From positions 61,178 to 125,177 of the forward strand of contig NZ_DFUE01000039.1 in NCBI RefSeq assembly GCF_002379585.1: a stretch of 64,000 bases of DNA. Reading direction: 5' to 3'. The number at the start of each line of letters is the position of its first letter. The first letter of the stretch is position 1. This DNA comes from Pseudomonas sp. UBA4194. GTDB lineage: Bacteria > Pseudomonadota > Gammaproteobacteria > Pseudomonadales > Pseudomonadaceae. Under the pieces are notes generated by a model that had not been told where the DNA came from, did no database searches, and saw only the letters and a list, made by a program, of their open reading frames with translations. The translations under genes and the position numbers were made by a program. Shown in pieces: positions 16,339-24,856 of the stretch.

Positions 16339-18801
16339 ATGAAGCAAGCACAGACGCTCGATACACCGAGATTATTGGGGATTGTCTGGCCATTCATCGC
16401 CGTCGTCGGGCTGATGGCGCTGTTGGGTTGCTTCAGTCTGTACGCGTTGTCTGCGGTGCGCAGCTATGTGGCGGGCGAAAGCTTCTGGTCCAAAGGCCAG
16501 AAGGACGCGATCTACTACCTCAATCTCTACGCCGACAGCCGCGATGAGCAGGTTTTCCAGAAATACCTGCGCGCGATCGCCGTGCCCCAAGGTGGCCATG
16601 AGCTGCGCCTGGCGCTGGATCGGCCCGAACCCGACATCGAAGCAGCGCGCGCGGGCATACTCAAAGGCAACAACCACCCGGATGACGTCAAGAACATCAT
16701 CTGGTTGTATCGCCACTTCAGCGAAGTCAGTTTCATGGCCCGGGCCATCGATCGGTGGAAGATCGGTGATGCCTACCTGATGCAGCTGGATGCCGTCGCC
16801 CAGCAGATGCATGCCGCGCAACAGGCTGGCAGCGCCACCGACGCCGACATGGCGCGCTGGAAGGCGCAGATCATGAGCATCAACGATGAAGTCACGCCAG
16901 CGGCCATGGCCTTCAGCGTGGCATTGGGCGAAGGATCGCGCACGGTCCAATACCTGCTGGTGATCAGCAACTTGCTGGTGGCTGCGCTGCTGATTGCCCT
17001 GGCGCTGTGGCGTACGCGCAAGCTGCTCAATCAGCGGCATGCCTTTGCCTACGCGCTGCAGTTGGAAAAAGACCGTGCCCAAGTCACGCTGGCTTCGATT
17101 GGCGATGGGGTCATCACCACCGATGTCGATGGTGCGATCCTGTACATGAACCCCGCCGCCGAGCAGCTGACGCACTGGAATGCCGAGCAGGCCATGGGCT
17201 TGCCGCTGGCGGCGCTGTTCAATCTGCTGGACGAGAATGCCGAAAAAGACAGCTTCACGCTGATCGAGCACATCGTCAGCGGCGATCTGCGCGGGGGCAG
17301 CGAACACGCCAAGCTGATCCAGCGTCTGGACGGCAGCACGGTGTCGGTGACGCTGGTGGGCGCGCCGATCCAGACCGAGGATCGCATCAGTGGCACCGTG
17401 CTGGTGCTGCATGACATGACTCAGGAGCGGCAATACATTGCCAATCTGTCCTGGCAGGCCACTCACGATGCGCTGACAGGCCTGGCCAATCGGCGCGAAT
17501 TCGAGTTCCGCCTGGAGCAGGCGCTGTCGTCGCTGATGCGTTCACAGACGCAGCATTCGCTGATGTTCCTGGACCTGGACCAGTTCAAGCTGGTCAACGA
17601 TACCTGCGGCCATGCCGCCGGCGATGAACTGCTGCGCCACATCTGCGCGCTGCTGCAGTCGGGCCTGCGCGAAGGCGACACGCTGGCGCGTCTGGGGGGG
17701 GACGAATTCGGCATCCTGCTGGAGAACTGCCCGCCGGACATGGCCGAGAAGATTGCCGAGAATCTGCGCCAGACCGTCCAGAATCTGCACTTCGTATGGA
17801 AGGGCAGGCCATTCGTCACCACGGTCAGCCTGGGGCTGGTGCACATCAACCAGACACCAACCACCCTCGAAGCTTCGCTGCGGGCGGCAGACATGGCGTG
17901 CTACCTGGCCAAGGAAAAGGGCCGTAACAGGGTGCAGGTCTACCATGCCAATGACAGTGAGTTGTCGCTGCGTGTGGGCGAGATGGCGTGGGTGCAGCGG
18001 CTGCACATGGCCCTGGAAGAGAACCGCTTCTGCCTGTACGCCCAGGAAATCGCGGCCCTGAGTGGGGTGGACGAACGCAAGGGCGGACATATCGAGGTAT
18101 TGCTGCGGTTGAACGACGAGTCGGGGCGAATCATCATGCCCGAGGTCTTCATACCGGCAGCCGAGCGCTACGGTTTGATGACCGCGCTGGATCGCTGGGT
18201 GGTGCACAATGTGTTCCAGGTGATCCGCCAGTGTATCGATCAGAATCAGCCCGGGCCGCTGGCAATGTGCGCCATCAACTTGTCGGGAATCAGTATCGGC
18301 GACGAGGAATTTCTGGAATACCTGCGCGAGCAATTCGAGCGTTATGCCATCCCGCCGGAATTAATTTGTTTCGAAATCACCGAGACCAGTGCCATCGCCA
18401 ATCTCGGTAGTGCCATCCGCTTTATCAATGAATTGAAGAGCTTAGGCTGTCACTTTTCGCTGGATGACTTCTGTGCGGGTATGTCTTCGTTCGCCTATCT
18501 GAAACATTTGCCCGTCGATTATTTGAAAATCGATGGCAGTTTCGTTAAAGATATGTTGGACGACCCGATCAACAGGGCCATGGTCGAAGTGATCAACCAT
18601 ATTGGCCACGTCATGGGTAAACGCACCATTGCCGAGTTTGTCGAGACGCCACTGATAGAACAGGCTTTGCTGGAAATTGGCGTGGATTACGCGCAAGGAT
18701 ATTTGATCGAGCGGCCCCAAGTCTTTACCTGCGACAGTCTTCGACGTGAGCAGGGAAGGCTGAAGCCGCTTCGGTTCAGCGCGCCTAACACTTTTCGCTA
18801 A
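16339..18801 (+). CDS. rbdA: RbdA-like membrane PAS-GGDEF-EAL cyclic-di-GMP enzyme
   Basis: This 820-residue inner-membrane protein is built to control c-di-GMP. Segments: transmembrane helix ~13-38, a periplasmic sensor region to ~200, a second helix ~203-228, PAS ~250-360, GGDEF ~370-535 and EAL ~550-805. RLGGDEFGIL near 450 is intact, with the inhibitory-site REGD just before. The EAL motif reads EVL (IEVLLRL near 585), and the other phosphodiesterase residues (NLSG, EITETS, DDFCAG, DYLKIDG, TIAEFVE, YAQGY) are all present, so hydrolysis is likely. P. aeruginosa RbdA promotes biofilm dispersal and has the same neighbours. AAGGGA precedes the ATG. Confidence 0.9.
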   Translation: MKQAQTLDTPRLLGIVWPFIAVVGLMALLGCFSLYALSAVRSYVAGESFWSKGQKDAIYYLNLYADSRDEQVFQKYLRAIAVPQGGHELRLALDRPEPDIEAARAGILKGNNHPDDVKNIIWLYRHFSEVSFMARAIDRWKIGDAYLMQLDAVAQQMHAAQQAGSATDADMARWKAQIMSINDEVTPAAMAFSVALGEGSRTVQYLLVISNLLVAALLIALALWRTRKLLNQRHAFAYALQLEKDRAQVTLASIGDGVITTDVDGAILYMNPAAEQLTHWNAEQAMGLPLAALFNLLDENAEKDSFTLIEHIVSGDLRGGSEHAKLIQRLDGSTVSVTLVGAPIQTEDRISGTVLVLHDMTQERQYIANLSWQATHDALTGLANRREFEFRLEQALSSLMRSQTQHSLMFLDLDQFKLVNDTCGHAAGDELLRHICALLQSGLREGDTLARLGGDEFGILLENCPPDMAEKIAENLRQTVQNLHFVWKGRPFVTTVSLGLVHINQTPTTLEASLRAADMACYLAKEKGRNRVQVYHANDSELSLRVGEMAWVQRLHMALEENRFCLYAQEIAALSGVDERKGGHIEVLLRLNDESGRIIMPEVFIPAAERYGLMTALDRWVVHNVFQVIRQCIDQNQPGPLAMCAINLSGISIGDEEFLEYLREQFERYAIPPELICFEITETSAIANLGSAIRFINELKSLGCHFSLDDFCAGMSSFAYLKHLPVDYLKIDGSFVKDMLDDPINRAMVEVINHIGHVMGKRTIAEFVETPLIEQALLEIGVDYAQGYLIERPQVFTCDSLRREQGRLKPLRFSAPNTFR

Positions 18802-18847
18802 AGGCACTTTGCCACTGTTCTTCACTTAATTAAATGGAGGTTTGTCA

Positions 18848-19636
18848 GTGAAAGATCCCTTTATCCGCCTTGGTCCGCTAATGGATCCGAAAAGTTATCC
18901 GCAGTGGGCGCAGAAACTTATTGAGGATTGTGCGGAAAACAAGCGGCGAGTGGTCGAGCATGAACTGTATGCGCGGATGCGCGACAATCAGTTGAGCTCC
19001 AGAACTATGCGCCATTACTTGATTGGCGGTTGGCCCGTAGTTGAACAGTTTTCACTGTACATGGCGCAGAACCTGACCAAAACCCGCTTCGCCCGTCATC
19101 CGGGTGAAGACATGGCGCGCCGCTGGCTGATGCGCAACATCCGCGTCGAGCTTAATCACGCGGACTATTGGGTGAACTGGAGTCAGGCCCACGGCGTGAG
19201 CCTGGAAGACTTGCTGGCCCAGGATGTTCCGGCCGAGCTGCATGCCTTGAGTCATTGGTGCTGGCAGAGCTGTGCCACGGATTCGCTGGCGGTGGCCATG
19301 GCGGCGACCAACTACGCTATCGAAGGGGCTACGGGCGAATGGTCGGCTGTGGTGTGTGCCAACGACACCTATGCCCAGGCGTTTCCCGAGCAGCACCGCA
19401 AGCGCGCGATGCGCTGGTTGAGTCTGCATGCGCAATACGACGATGAGCATCCCTGGGAAGCATTGGAGATCATCTGCACCTTGATCGGCAACGAAGCCAC
19501 GGTGTTCCAGCAGGCCGAGCTGCGTAACGCCATCTGCAAGAGCTACGACTTCATGTTCCTGTTTCTGGAGCGTTGCATGGCGCTGGAGCAGCGTGCCACC
19601 GGCCACGGCGTGGTCGAGAAGATGGCGCTGGCGTGA
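18848..19636 (+). CDS. TenA/heme-oxygenase-like fold protein
   Basis: This 262-residue helical soluble protein has the pattern of the TenA/PqqC-like superfamily: VEHELYARMRDNQLS, HYLIGGWPVVEQF, VELNHADYWVNWSQAHG, AATNYAIEGATGEWS, and a late LSLHAQYDDEHPWEALEII with possible metal ligands. Relatives include thiaminases and di-iron oxidases; which activity applies here is unknown. An alternative TTG at 18842 is only 1 nt from the GGAGG site. The GTG at 18848 has 7-nt spacing and is preferred. It follows rbdA as PA0862 does in P. aeruginosa. Confidence 0.82.
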   Translation: MKDPFIRLGPLMDPKSYPQWAQKLIEDCAENKRRVVEHELYARMRDNQLSSRTMRHYLIGGWPVVEQFSLYMAQNLTKTRFARHPGEDMARRWLMRNIRVELNHADYWVNWSQAHGVSLEDLLAQDVPAELHALSHWCWQSCATDSLAVAMAATNYAIEGATGEWSAVVCANDTYAQAFPEQHRKRAMRWLSLHAQYDDEHPWEALEIICTLIGNEATVFQQAELRNAICKSYDFMFLFLERCMALEQRATGHGVVEKMALA

Positions 19637-19640
19637 TTCA

Positions 19641-19677
19641 CGGCGGTGCGCCGCTCTACAGGAGCGGCGCACCGCCG
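19641..19677. terminator. Perfect 16-bp hairpin between convergent genes
   Basis: CGGCGGTGCGCCGCTC (19641-19656) and its exact reverse complement (19662-19677) flank the loop TACAG. There is no T run, so it may be a REP-like element (TACAGGAGCGGCG) used as a bidirectional transcription barrier between the TenA-like gene and yciK. Confidence 0.6.
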
Positions 19678-19701
19678 CCAACACCGCGCTGACTACCGCA
19701 G

Positions 19702-20445
19702 CTACTTTTGCGCGTCGAATGCTTGCCCGTTGATGCCGGTGCTATCCGGACCCATCAGATACAGGTACACCGGCATGATGTCTTCAGGCGCCGGGTTTCG
19801 GCCCGGATCCTCGGCTGGGTAGGCCTGGGCGCGCATCGCGGTACGGGTGCCGCCAGGGTTGATGCTGTTGGAGCGAACGGCGGCCACGCCTTCGAGCTCG
19901 TCGGCCAGGGTCTGCATCAGGCCTTCGGTGGCGAACTTCGACACACCATAGGCGCCCCAGTGCGCACGGCCCTTGCGGCCCACGCTGCTGGAGGTGAACA
20001 CCACTGAACCGTCCTGGGACAGTTTGAGCAGCGGCAACAGTGCGCCGGTCAGCATGAACGTTGCGTTGACGTTGACCTGCATCACTTGCATGAACTGCTC
20101 GCCGCTCAGCTGCTCCAGCGGTGTGCGCGGGCCGATGATCGAGGCGTTGTGCAGGAGGCCATCGAGGTGGCCGAATTCGCGTTCTATCATCGCGGCCAGT
20201 TCGTGGTACTGACCTGGCAGCGCGGTTTCCAGGTCGAAGGGAATGACAGCCGGTTTTGCATGGCCGGCGGCTTCGATTTCGTCATAGAGCGCGATCAGAT
20301 GGGCTTCGGTCTTGCCCAGCAGCAGCACGGTCGCGCCATGGGCCGCGTAGGTTCTGGCAGCGGCAGCACCGATGCCGCGGCCTGCGCCGGTGACTAGAAT
20401 GATGCGCCCGGCCAACAGATCGGGAGGGGCTGAGTAGTCGAACAT
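19702..20445 (-). CDS. yciK: YciK family short-chain oxidoreductase
   Basis: This 247-residue SDR has the Rossmann TGAGRGIG motif near residue 20, NASIIG, the catalytic Ser in FTSSSVGRKGRAHWGAYGVSK with Tyr-x3-Lys, and the C-terminal DAQK typical of YciK. The true substrate is unknown. AAAGGA lies upstream of the ATG. It is the last gene of the ubiG-mupP-yciK run on the minus strand, though a REP-containing gap of about 110 bp separates it from mupP. Confidence 0.92.
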   Translation of the reverse strand: MFDYSAPPDLLAGRIILVTGAGRGIGAAAARTYAAHGATVLLLGKTEAHLIALYDEIEAAGHAKPAVIPFDLETALPGQYHELAAMIEREFGHLDGLLHNASIIGPRTPLEQLSGEQFMQVMQVNVNATFMLTGALLPLLKLSQDGSVVFTSSSVGRKGRAHWGAYGVSKFATEGLMQTLADELEGVAAVRSNSINPGGTRTAMRAQAYPAEDPGRNPAPEDIMPVYLYLMGPDSTGINGQAFDAQK

Positions 20446-20502
20446 CGGGTTGTTCCTTTTTCAGGTGGGGCGCCAGCATGAATGCAGTCGCACGGCGACC
20501 GG

Positions 20503-20540
20503 GACCCTGAGGGAGCGGGCTCTGCCCGCGAAAGGCGTTC
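20503..20540. repeat. REP-like palindrome between mupP and yciK
   Basis: GAGGGAGCGGGCTCTGCCCGCGAAAGGC is a single pseudomonad REP unit with arms AGCGGGC/GCCCGCG. Confidence 0.7.
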
Positions 20541-20558
20541 GCCAACCCCCCAGTCAGA

Positions 20559-21230
20559 TCAGCATCCGCACAACGCCTGATCCAGCACCTTGCGCAGGTC
20601 CAGTGGGCGGTCCACTACCACATCGGCGCCCCAATGATTGGGGTTGTCGCTGGGGTGGATGTAGCCGTAGCGCACCGCAGCAGTCTTGGTGCCGGCGTCA
20701 CGGCCCGACTCGATGTCGCGCAGGTCATCGCCCACGAACAGGACGCTGGCAGGGTCCAGGTCCAGCTTGCTGCAGGCCAGCAACAATGGCTCGGGATCGG
20801 GCTTGCTGTTCTTCACATGATCCGGGCAGATCAGCACCGCGCAGCGCTCGGCCAAGCCCAGCTGTTGCATGATCGGTTCGGCGAAGCGTACGGGCTTGTT
20901 GGTCACCACGCCCCAGATCAGGTTAGCCTTCTCGATGTCGGCGAGCAGTTCGGCCATGCCTTCGTACAGGTGGCTGTGCACGGCGCAGCCGACCTGATAG
21001 CGCTCGAGAAACTCCAGGCGCAGCGCTTCGAACTCCGGCGCGTCGGGCGACAGGGCGAAAGCCGCGGAGACCATCGCCCGCGCGCCACCGGAAATCACGT
21101 CGTGAATCAGCTTGCCGTCCACCGCTGGCAAGCCGCGCTCGGCCAGCATCGCCTGACAGATGGCGATGAAGTCGGGCGAGGTGTCCAGCAAGGTGCCGTC
21201 CATGTCGAAGAGTACGGCTCGAAGGCGCAT
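20559..21230 (-). CDS. mupP: N-acetylmuramic acid 6-phosphate phosphatase MupP
   Basis: This 223-residue HAD-family phosphatase has motif I DMDGTLLDTSPD (Asp9 nucleophile, Asp11), motif II in VVTNKPVRF and motif III/IV KPDPEPLL..FVGDDLRDIESGRDAG. It is related to phosphoglycolate phosphatase. In pseudomonads the paralogue encoded beside ubiG is MupP, which dephosphorylates MurNAc-6-P in the peptidoglycan recycling route to UDP-MurNAc that bypasses fosfomycin-sensitive steps. The ATG lies 2 bp after the ubiG stop with AGGAAT upstream, so the two are coupled. The call of MupP rather than Gph rests on this context. Confidence 0.88.
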   Translation of the reverse strand: MRLRAVLFDMDGTLLDTSPDFIAICQAMLAERGLPAVDGKLIHDVISGGARAMVSAAFALSPDAPEFEALRLEFLERYQVGCAVHSHLYEGMAELLADIEKANLIWGVVTNKPVRFAEPIMQQLGLAERCAVLICPDHVKNSKPDPEPLLLACSKLDLDPASVLFVGDDLRDIESGRDAGTKTAAVRYGYIHPSDNPNHWGADVVVDRPLDLRKVLDQALCGC

Positions 21231-21232
21231 GT

Positions 21233-21931
21233 TTATTCCTCGCGCAGGGTCTGGATCATGTAGTTGACGTCGACGTCCGAGGCCAGCTTGTAGTGCTTGG
21301 TCAGGGGGTTGTAGGTCAGGCCGATGATATCCTTGACCGTCAGCCCAGCCTCACGGCTCCAGGCGCCCAGCTCGGAAGGGCGGATGAATTTCTTGAAGTC
21401 GTGGGTGCCGCGTGGCAGCAGCTTCATGATGTACTCGGCGCCGATGATGGCGAACAGGTAGGCCTTGGGGTTGCGGTTGATGGTGGAGAAAAACACCTGG
21501 CCGCCGGGCTTGACCATGCGAAAGCAGGCGCGGATCACCGAAGAAGGATCGGGCACGTGCTCGAGCATTTCCAGGCAGGTCACCACGTCGAATTGCTCCG
21601 GGCATTCCTCGGCCAGGGCCTCGGCAGTGGTCTGGCGGTACTCCACCTGGACCCCGGATTCCAACTGGTGCAATTGAGCGACCGCCAGTGGCGCTTCACC
21701 CATGTCGATGCCGGTCACGGTGGCGCCGCGCAAGGCCATGGCCTCGCTGAGGATGCCGCCCCCACAGCCCACGTCCAGCACCTTCTTGCCGGCCAGCTTG
21801 ACGCGCTCGTCGATCCAGTTGACGCGTAGCGGGTTGATGTCGTGCAGCGGCTTGAACTCGCTGTTGCGGTCCCACCAGCGGTGAGCCAGGGCTTCGAATT
21901 TGGCGATTTCGGCGTGATCGACGTTGCTCAT
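21233..21931 (-). CDS. ubiG: Ubiquinone O-methyltransferase UbiG
   Basis: UbiG catalyses both SAM-dependent O-methylations of ubiquinone biosynthesis and associates with the membrane-bound Ubi complex. The 232-residue protein shows HRWWDRNSEFKPLHDINPLR, SAM motif I VLDVGCGGGILSE, motif GIDMGEAPL, TCLEMLEHVPDP and the membrane-facing segment INRNPKAYLFAI. GAGGACAC precedes the ATG. It heads a minus-strand run with mupP just downstream; mtaD lies upstream on the same strand. Confidence 0.97.
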   Translation of the reverse strand: MSNVDHAEIAKFEALAHRWWDRNSEFKPLHDINPLRVNWIDERVKLAGKKVLDVGCGGGILSEAMALRGATVTGIDMGEAPLAVAQLHQLESGVQVEYRQTTAEALAEECPEQFDVVTCLEMLEHVPDPSSVIRACFRMVKPGGQVFFSTINRNPKAYLFAIIGAEYIMKLLPRGTHDFKKFIRPSELGAWSREAGLTVKDIIGLTYNPLTKHYKLASDVDVNYMIQTLREE

Positions 21932-21989
21932 TGGGTGTCCTCTAAACGGTTTGATTCTTCAGATCGTGGGTGGGGCGAGCGGCGCTCGA

Positions 21990-23318
21990 TCATTCAGCGG
22001 CCCCGATGCGCTCACCCCAGGCGATGGCGGTGGCGCGCAGTTGCTGTTCATTCAGGCGCGTCAGGCGCCGCTCGTCCAACAGGTGTTTGCCGGCGACCCA
22101 GACATGCTGCACGCAGTCTCGACCGCAGGTGTAGATCAATTGCGATACCGGGTCGTAGACCGGTTGCTGGGCCAGCTGGGACAGGTCGAAGGCGACGATG
22201 TCCGCCGCCTTGCCCACTTCCAGCGAGCCGATATGCTGTTCCAGGCCCAGCGCGCGGGCGCCGTTGAGCGTCGCCATGCGCAGGGCCCGATGGGCGTCCA
22301 GCGCGCTCGCCGAGCCAGCCACCGCCTTGGCCAGCAGCGCGGCCGTGCGGGTTTCGCCGAGCAGGTCGAGATCGTTGTTGCTGGCTGCGCCATCGGTGCC
22401 GATGGCCACGTTCACGCCCGCCTGCCAGAGCTTCTCGACCGGGCAGAAGCCGCTGGCCAGCTTGAGGTTCGATTCGGGACAGTGCACCACGCTGGTATTG
22501 CTCTCTACCAGCAGCGCCAGGTCCTCATCGTTCACCTGGGTCATGTGCACGGCCTGAAACCGCGGTCCCAGCAGGCCCAGTCGGGCGAGGCGGGCGAGGG
22601 GGCGTTCGTGGTTCTGGTCCAGCGCATCCTGGACTTCGCTGGCCGATTCGTGGACATGCATATGAATGGCGGCGTCCAGTTCGTCGGCCAGTACCCGGAC
22701 CTTTTCCAGGTTGTCGTCGCTCACGCTATAGGGCGCGTGGGGCCCGAAAGCGATGCTGATGCGCGGGTGGTGCTTGAGATCATTGAACAGCTCGACGCCC
22801 TTGTGCAGGGCTTCGTCGGCGGTGCGTGCCCCGGGAATGGGGAAGTCCAGCACGGCAATGGTGATCTGCGCGCGGATACCGCTGTCATGGACCCGGCTGG
22901 CCGCCGTGGCGGGAAAGAAATACATATCCGAAAAGCAGCTGATGCCGCCTTTCAACTGCTCGGCGATTGCCAGGTCGGTGCCGTCGCGCACGAAGTCTTC
23001 GTTGACCCAGCGCGCCTCGGCGGGCCAGATATGCTTTTGCAGCCAGGTCATCAGCGGCAGGTCGTCGGCCAGGCCGCGAAACAGCGTCATGGCGGCATGG
23101 CCGTGAGCATTGACCAGCCCCGGCGCCAGCAGGCTACCCGGCAGCTCACGGGTTTCCAGCGCTGTCAGGCGCAGCGCCGCTTGCCGAGGGCCGATGAACA
23201 CGATGCGACCGTCGCGGATGCCCAGGCCATGCTCTTTGAGCACCACACCGGCCGGCTCCACTGGCACCAGCCAGGTCGGCAGCAACAGCAGGTCCAGTGG
23301 AGTGTCGGCGTTGGGCAT
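21990..23318 (-). CDS. mtaD: 5-methylthioadenosine/S-adenosylhomocysteine deaminase (TRZ/ATZ amidohydrolase)
   Basis: This 442-residue amidohydrolase carries NAHGHAAMTLFRG (metal ligands), GPHAPYSVS, HMHVHESASEVQ, SVVHCPESNLKLASG and the metal Asp in IGTDGAASNNDLDLL. In pseudomonads the enzyme beside mtnA converts methylthioadenosine to methylthioinosine, which then feeds methionine salvage through a phosphorylase. The gene is divergent from mtnA with ~106 bp between, consistent with that role. General cytosine/guanine deaminase activity is the alternative. Confidence 0.9.
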   Translation of the reverse strand: MPNADTPLDLLLLPTWLVPVEPAGVVLKEHGLGIRDGRIVFIGPRQAALRLTALETRELPGSLLAPGLVNAHGHAAMTLFRGLADDLPLMTWLQKHIWPAEARWVNEDFVRDGTDLAIAEQLKGGISCFSDMYFFPATAASRVHDSGIRAQITIAVLDFPIPGARTADEALHKGVELFNDLKHHPRISIAFGPHAPYSVSDDNLEKVRVLADELDAAIHMHVHESASEVQDALDQNHERPLARLARLGLLGPRFQAVHMTQVNDEDLALLVESNTSVVHCPESNLKLASGFCPVEKLWQAGVNVAIGTDGAASNNDLDLLGETRTAALLAKAVAGSASALDAHRALRMATLNGARALGLEQHIGSLEVGKAADIVAFDLSQLAQQPVYDPVSQLIYTCGRDCVQHVWVAGKHLLDERRLTRLNEQQLRATAIAWGERIGAAE

Positions 23319-23384
23319 GGCGGAGTCCGGTGCAGATGAACGATGATGGCGAAGTATACCCGAGCGTCTTCACCGGGGGCTCGC

Positions 23385-23390
23385 TATAAT
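23385..23390 (+). promoter_or_regulatory. Candidate -10 box of mtnA
   Basis: A perfect TATAAT lies 35 bp before the mtnA ATG in the divergent mtaD-mtnA spacer. No clear -35 hexamer is seen 17 bp upstream, so the call is tentative. Confidence 0.4.
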
Positions 23391-23424
23391 CGACCGCTTT
23401 TGATGTCTGAGTATGGGGTGAGGC

Positions 23425-24501
23425 ATGCGCGATCGACTGTTGGCTGCCGAAAGAGTGAAAGCCATCGATTGGCGCGATGGCGCTTTGTATCTGTTGGATC
23501 AGCGCGCACTGCCGGCGCAGGAAGTCTGGCTGTCCTTCGTCGATGCTGCCGGCGTGGCCAGCGCCATCCGTTCGATGGTGGTGCGGGGTGCCCCGGCCAT
23601 CGGCATCTGTGCCGCCTACGCTGTGGTGCTGGCCGCCCGCTTGCGGGTGGTCGCTGGCGGCGACTGGCGCAGCGCGTTGGACGAAGACTTCAAGCTGCTG
23701 GCCGCCTCCCGGCCTACCGCGATCAACCTGTTCTGGGCCTTGGGTCGGATGCGTGAGCGTCTGACCCGGCTGCGTCCGACCGACGACCTGCTCACCGTGC
23801 TGGAAGCCGAAGCACTCGCCATCCACGAGAGCGACCGTGAAGCCAACCTGACCATGGCCCAACTGGGTGTCGACCTGATCCGTCGGCATCAGGGCAATCT
23901 GCAGACCGTACTCACCCATTGCAACACCGGCGCGCTGGCTACGGGCGGTTTCGGCACGGCGCTGGGCGTGATTCGCGGCGCATTCCTGGAGGGCATGGTC
24001 GAGCGCGTCTACGTCGATGAAACCCGGCCCTGGCTGCAGGGCTCGCGATTGACCGCGTGGGAACTGGCCAACGAAGGCATTCCAGTGACCGTGAACGCCG
24101 ATTCCGCGGCGGCCCACCTGATGAAGACCAAGGGCATCACCTGGGTCATCGTCGGCGCCGATCGCATCACGGCCAATGGCGATGTGGCAAACAAGATCGG
24201 CACCTATCAACTGGCGGTGTGCGCCATGCACCACGGGGTACGCTTCATGGTGGTGGCGCCCAGTTCGACCATCGACATGAATCTGGCCAGCGGCGAGGAC
24301 ATTCCCATCGAGGAACGCGACGGCCGGGAACTGCTGGAAATCGGCGGCCAGCGCATCGGTGCCAATGTCGATGCCTTCAATGCCGTGTTCGATGTGACAC
24401 CGGCCGATCTCATCGATGTGATCGTGACCGAGAAGGGCATCGTCGAGCGCCCGGACACTGCCAAGATGGCTCAACTGATGTGCCGCAAGCGCCTTCACTG
24501 A
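23425..24501 (+). CDS. mtnA: S-methyl-5-thioribose-1-phosphate isomerase MtnA
   Basis: MtnA isomerises methylthioribose-1-P to methylthioribulose-1-P in methionine salvage. The 358 residues contain the family motifs SAIRSMVVRGAPAIG, LTHCNTGALATGGFGTALG with its catalytic Cys, VYVDETRPWLQGSRLTAWEL, VIVGADRITANGDVANKIGTY with catalytic Asp, and the C-terminal NPAFDVTP-like NAVFDVTPADLI. A GGTGAGG site precedes the ATG. It is divergent from mtaD, which acts upstream in the same salvage route. Confidence 0.96.
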   Translation: MRDRLLAAERVKAIDWRDGALYLLDQRALPAQEVWLSFVDAAGVASAIRSMVVRGAPAIGICAAYAVVLAARLRVVAGGDWRSALDEDFKLLAASRPTAINLFWALGRMRERLTRLRPTDDLLTVLEAEALAIHESDREANLTMAQLGVDLIRRHQGNLQTVLTHCNTGALATGGFGTALGVIRGAFLEGMVERVYVDETRPWLQGSRLTAWELANEGIPVTVNADSAAAHLMKTKGITWVIVGADRITANGDVANKIGTYQLAVCAMHHGVRFMVVAPSSTIDMNLASGEDIPIEERDGRELLEIGGQRIGANVDAFNAVFDVTPADLIDVIVTEKGIVERPDTAKMAQLMCRKRLH

Positions 24502-24856
24502 GCCGCCACGCCACCTCACCTGGCCGATCAGGTCGATCTGGCGGCCGGTCTGGACAAAAAACGCACATCTTTTCACTGCCGATTTGTGCTCCAAGCCCCT
24601 AAGAGCCACCTTGCAGGGCGATCCTGCTCAGATTAATGGTCCTGCCAGGGTTTTAGGGGATAGGTCCCTGACGGCGATTGTGGTAACATCCGGCGGTTTT
24701 CGGGGCTGCATTGCGGTGCTGCCCTGACGCCGCTGATCCATGGCATAACTCGTTGATTTGTCGTAAGTCGCTGCTGGCACCTGGCCACGGCGGCGAGCTT
24801 CGTTCGTCCCGCAGGGGCGCGGCGGAGTTTCACCAGAAAAAGGAATCAGGCTTCTC
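24502..24856. other. Intergenic region upstream of gyrA
   Basis: This 355-bp spacer should contain the gyrA promoter and leader. I see no ORF of note, no REP and no strong terminator for mtnA. The only obvious element is AAAAAGGA just before the gyrA start. A convincing -35/-10 pair could not be placed. Confidence 0.5.
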
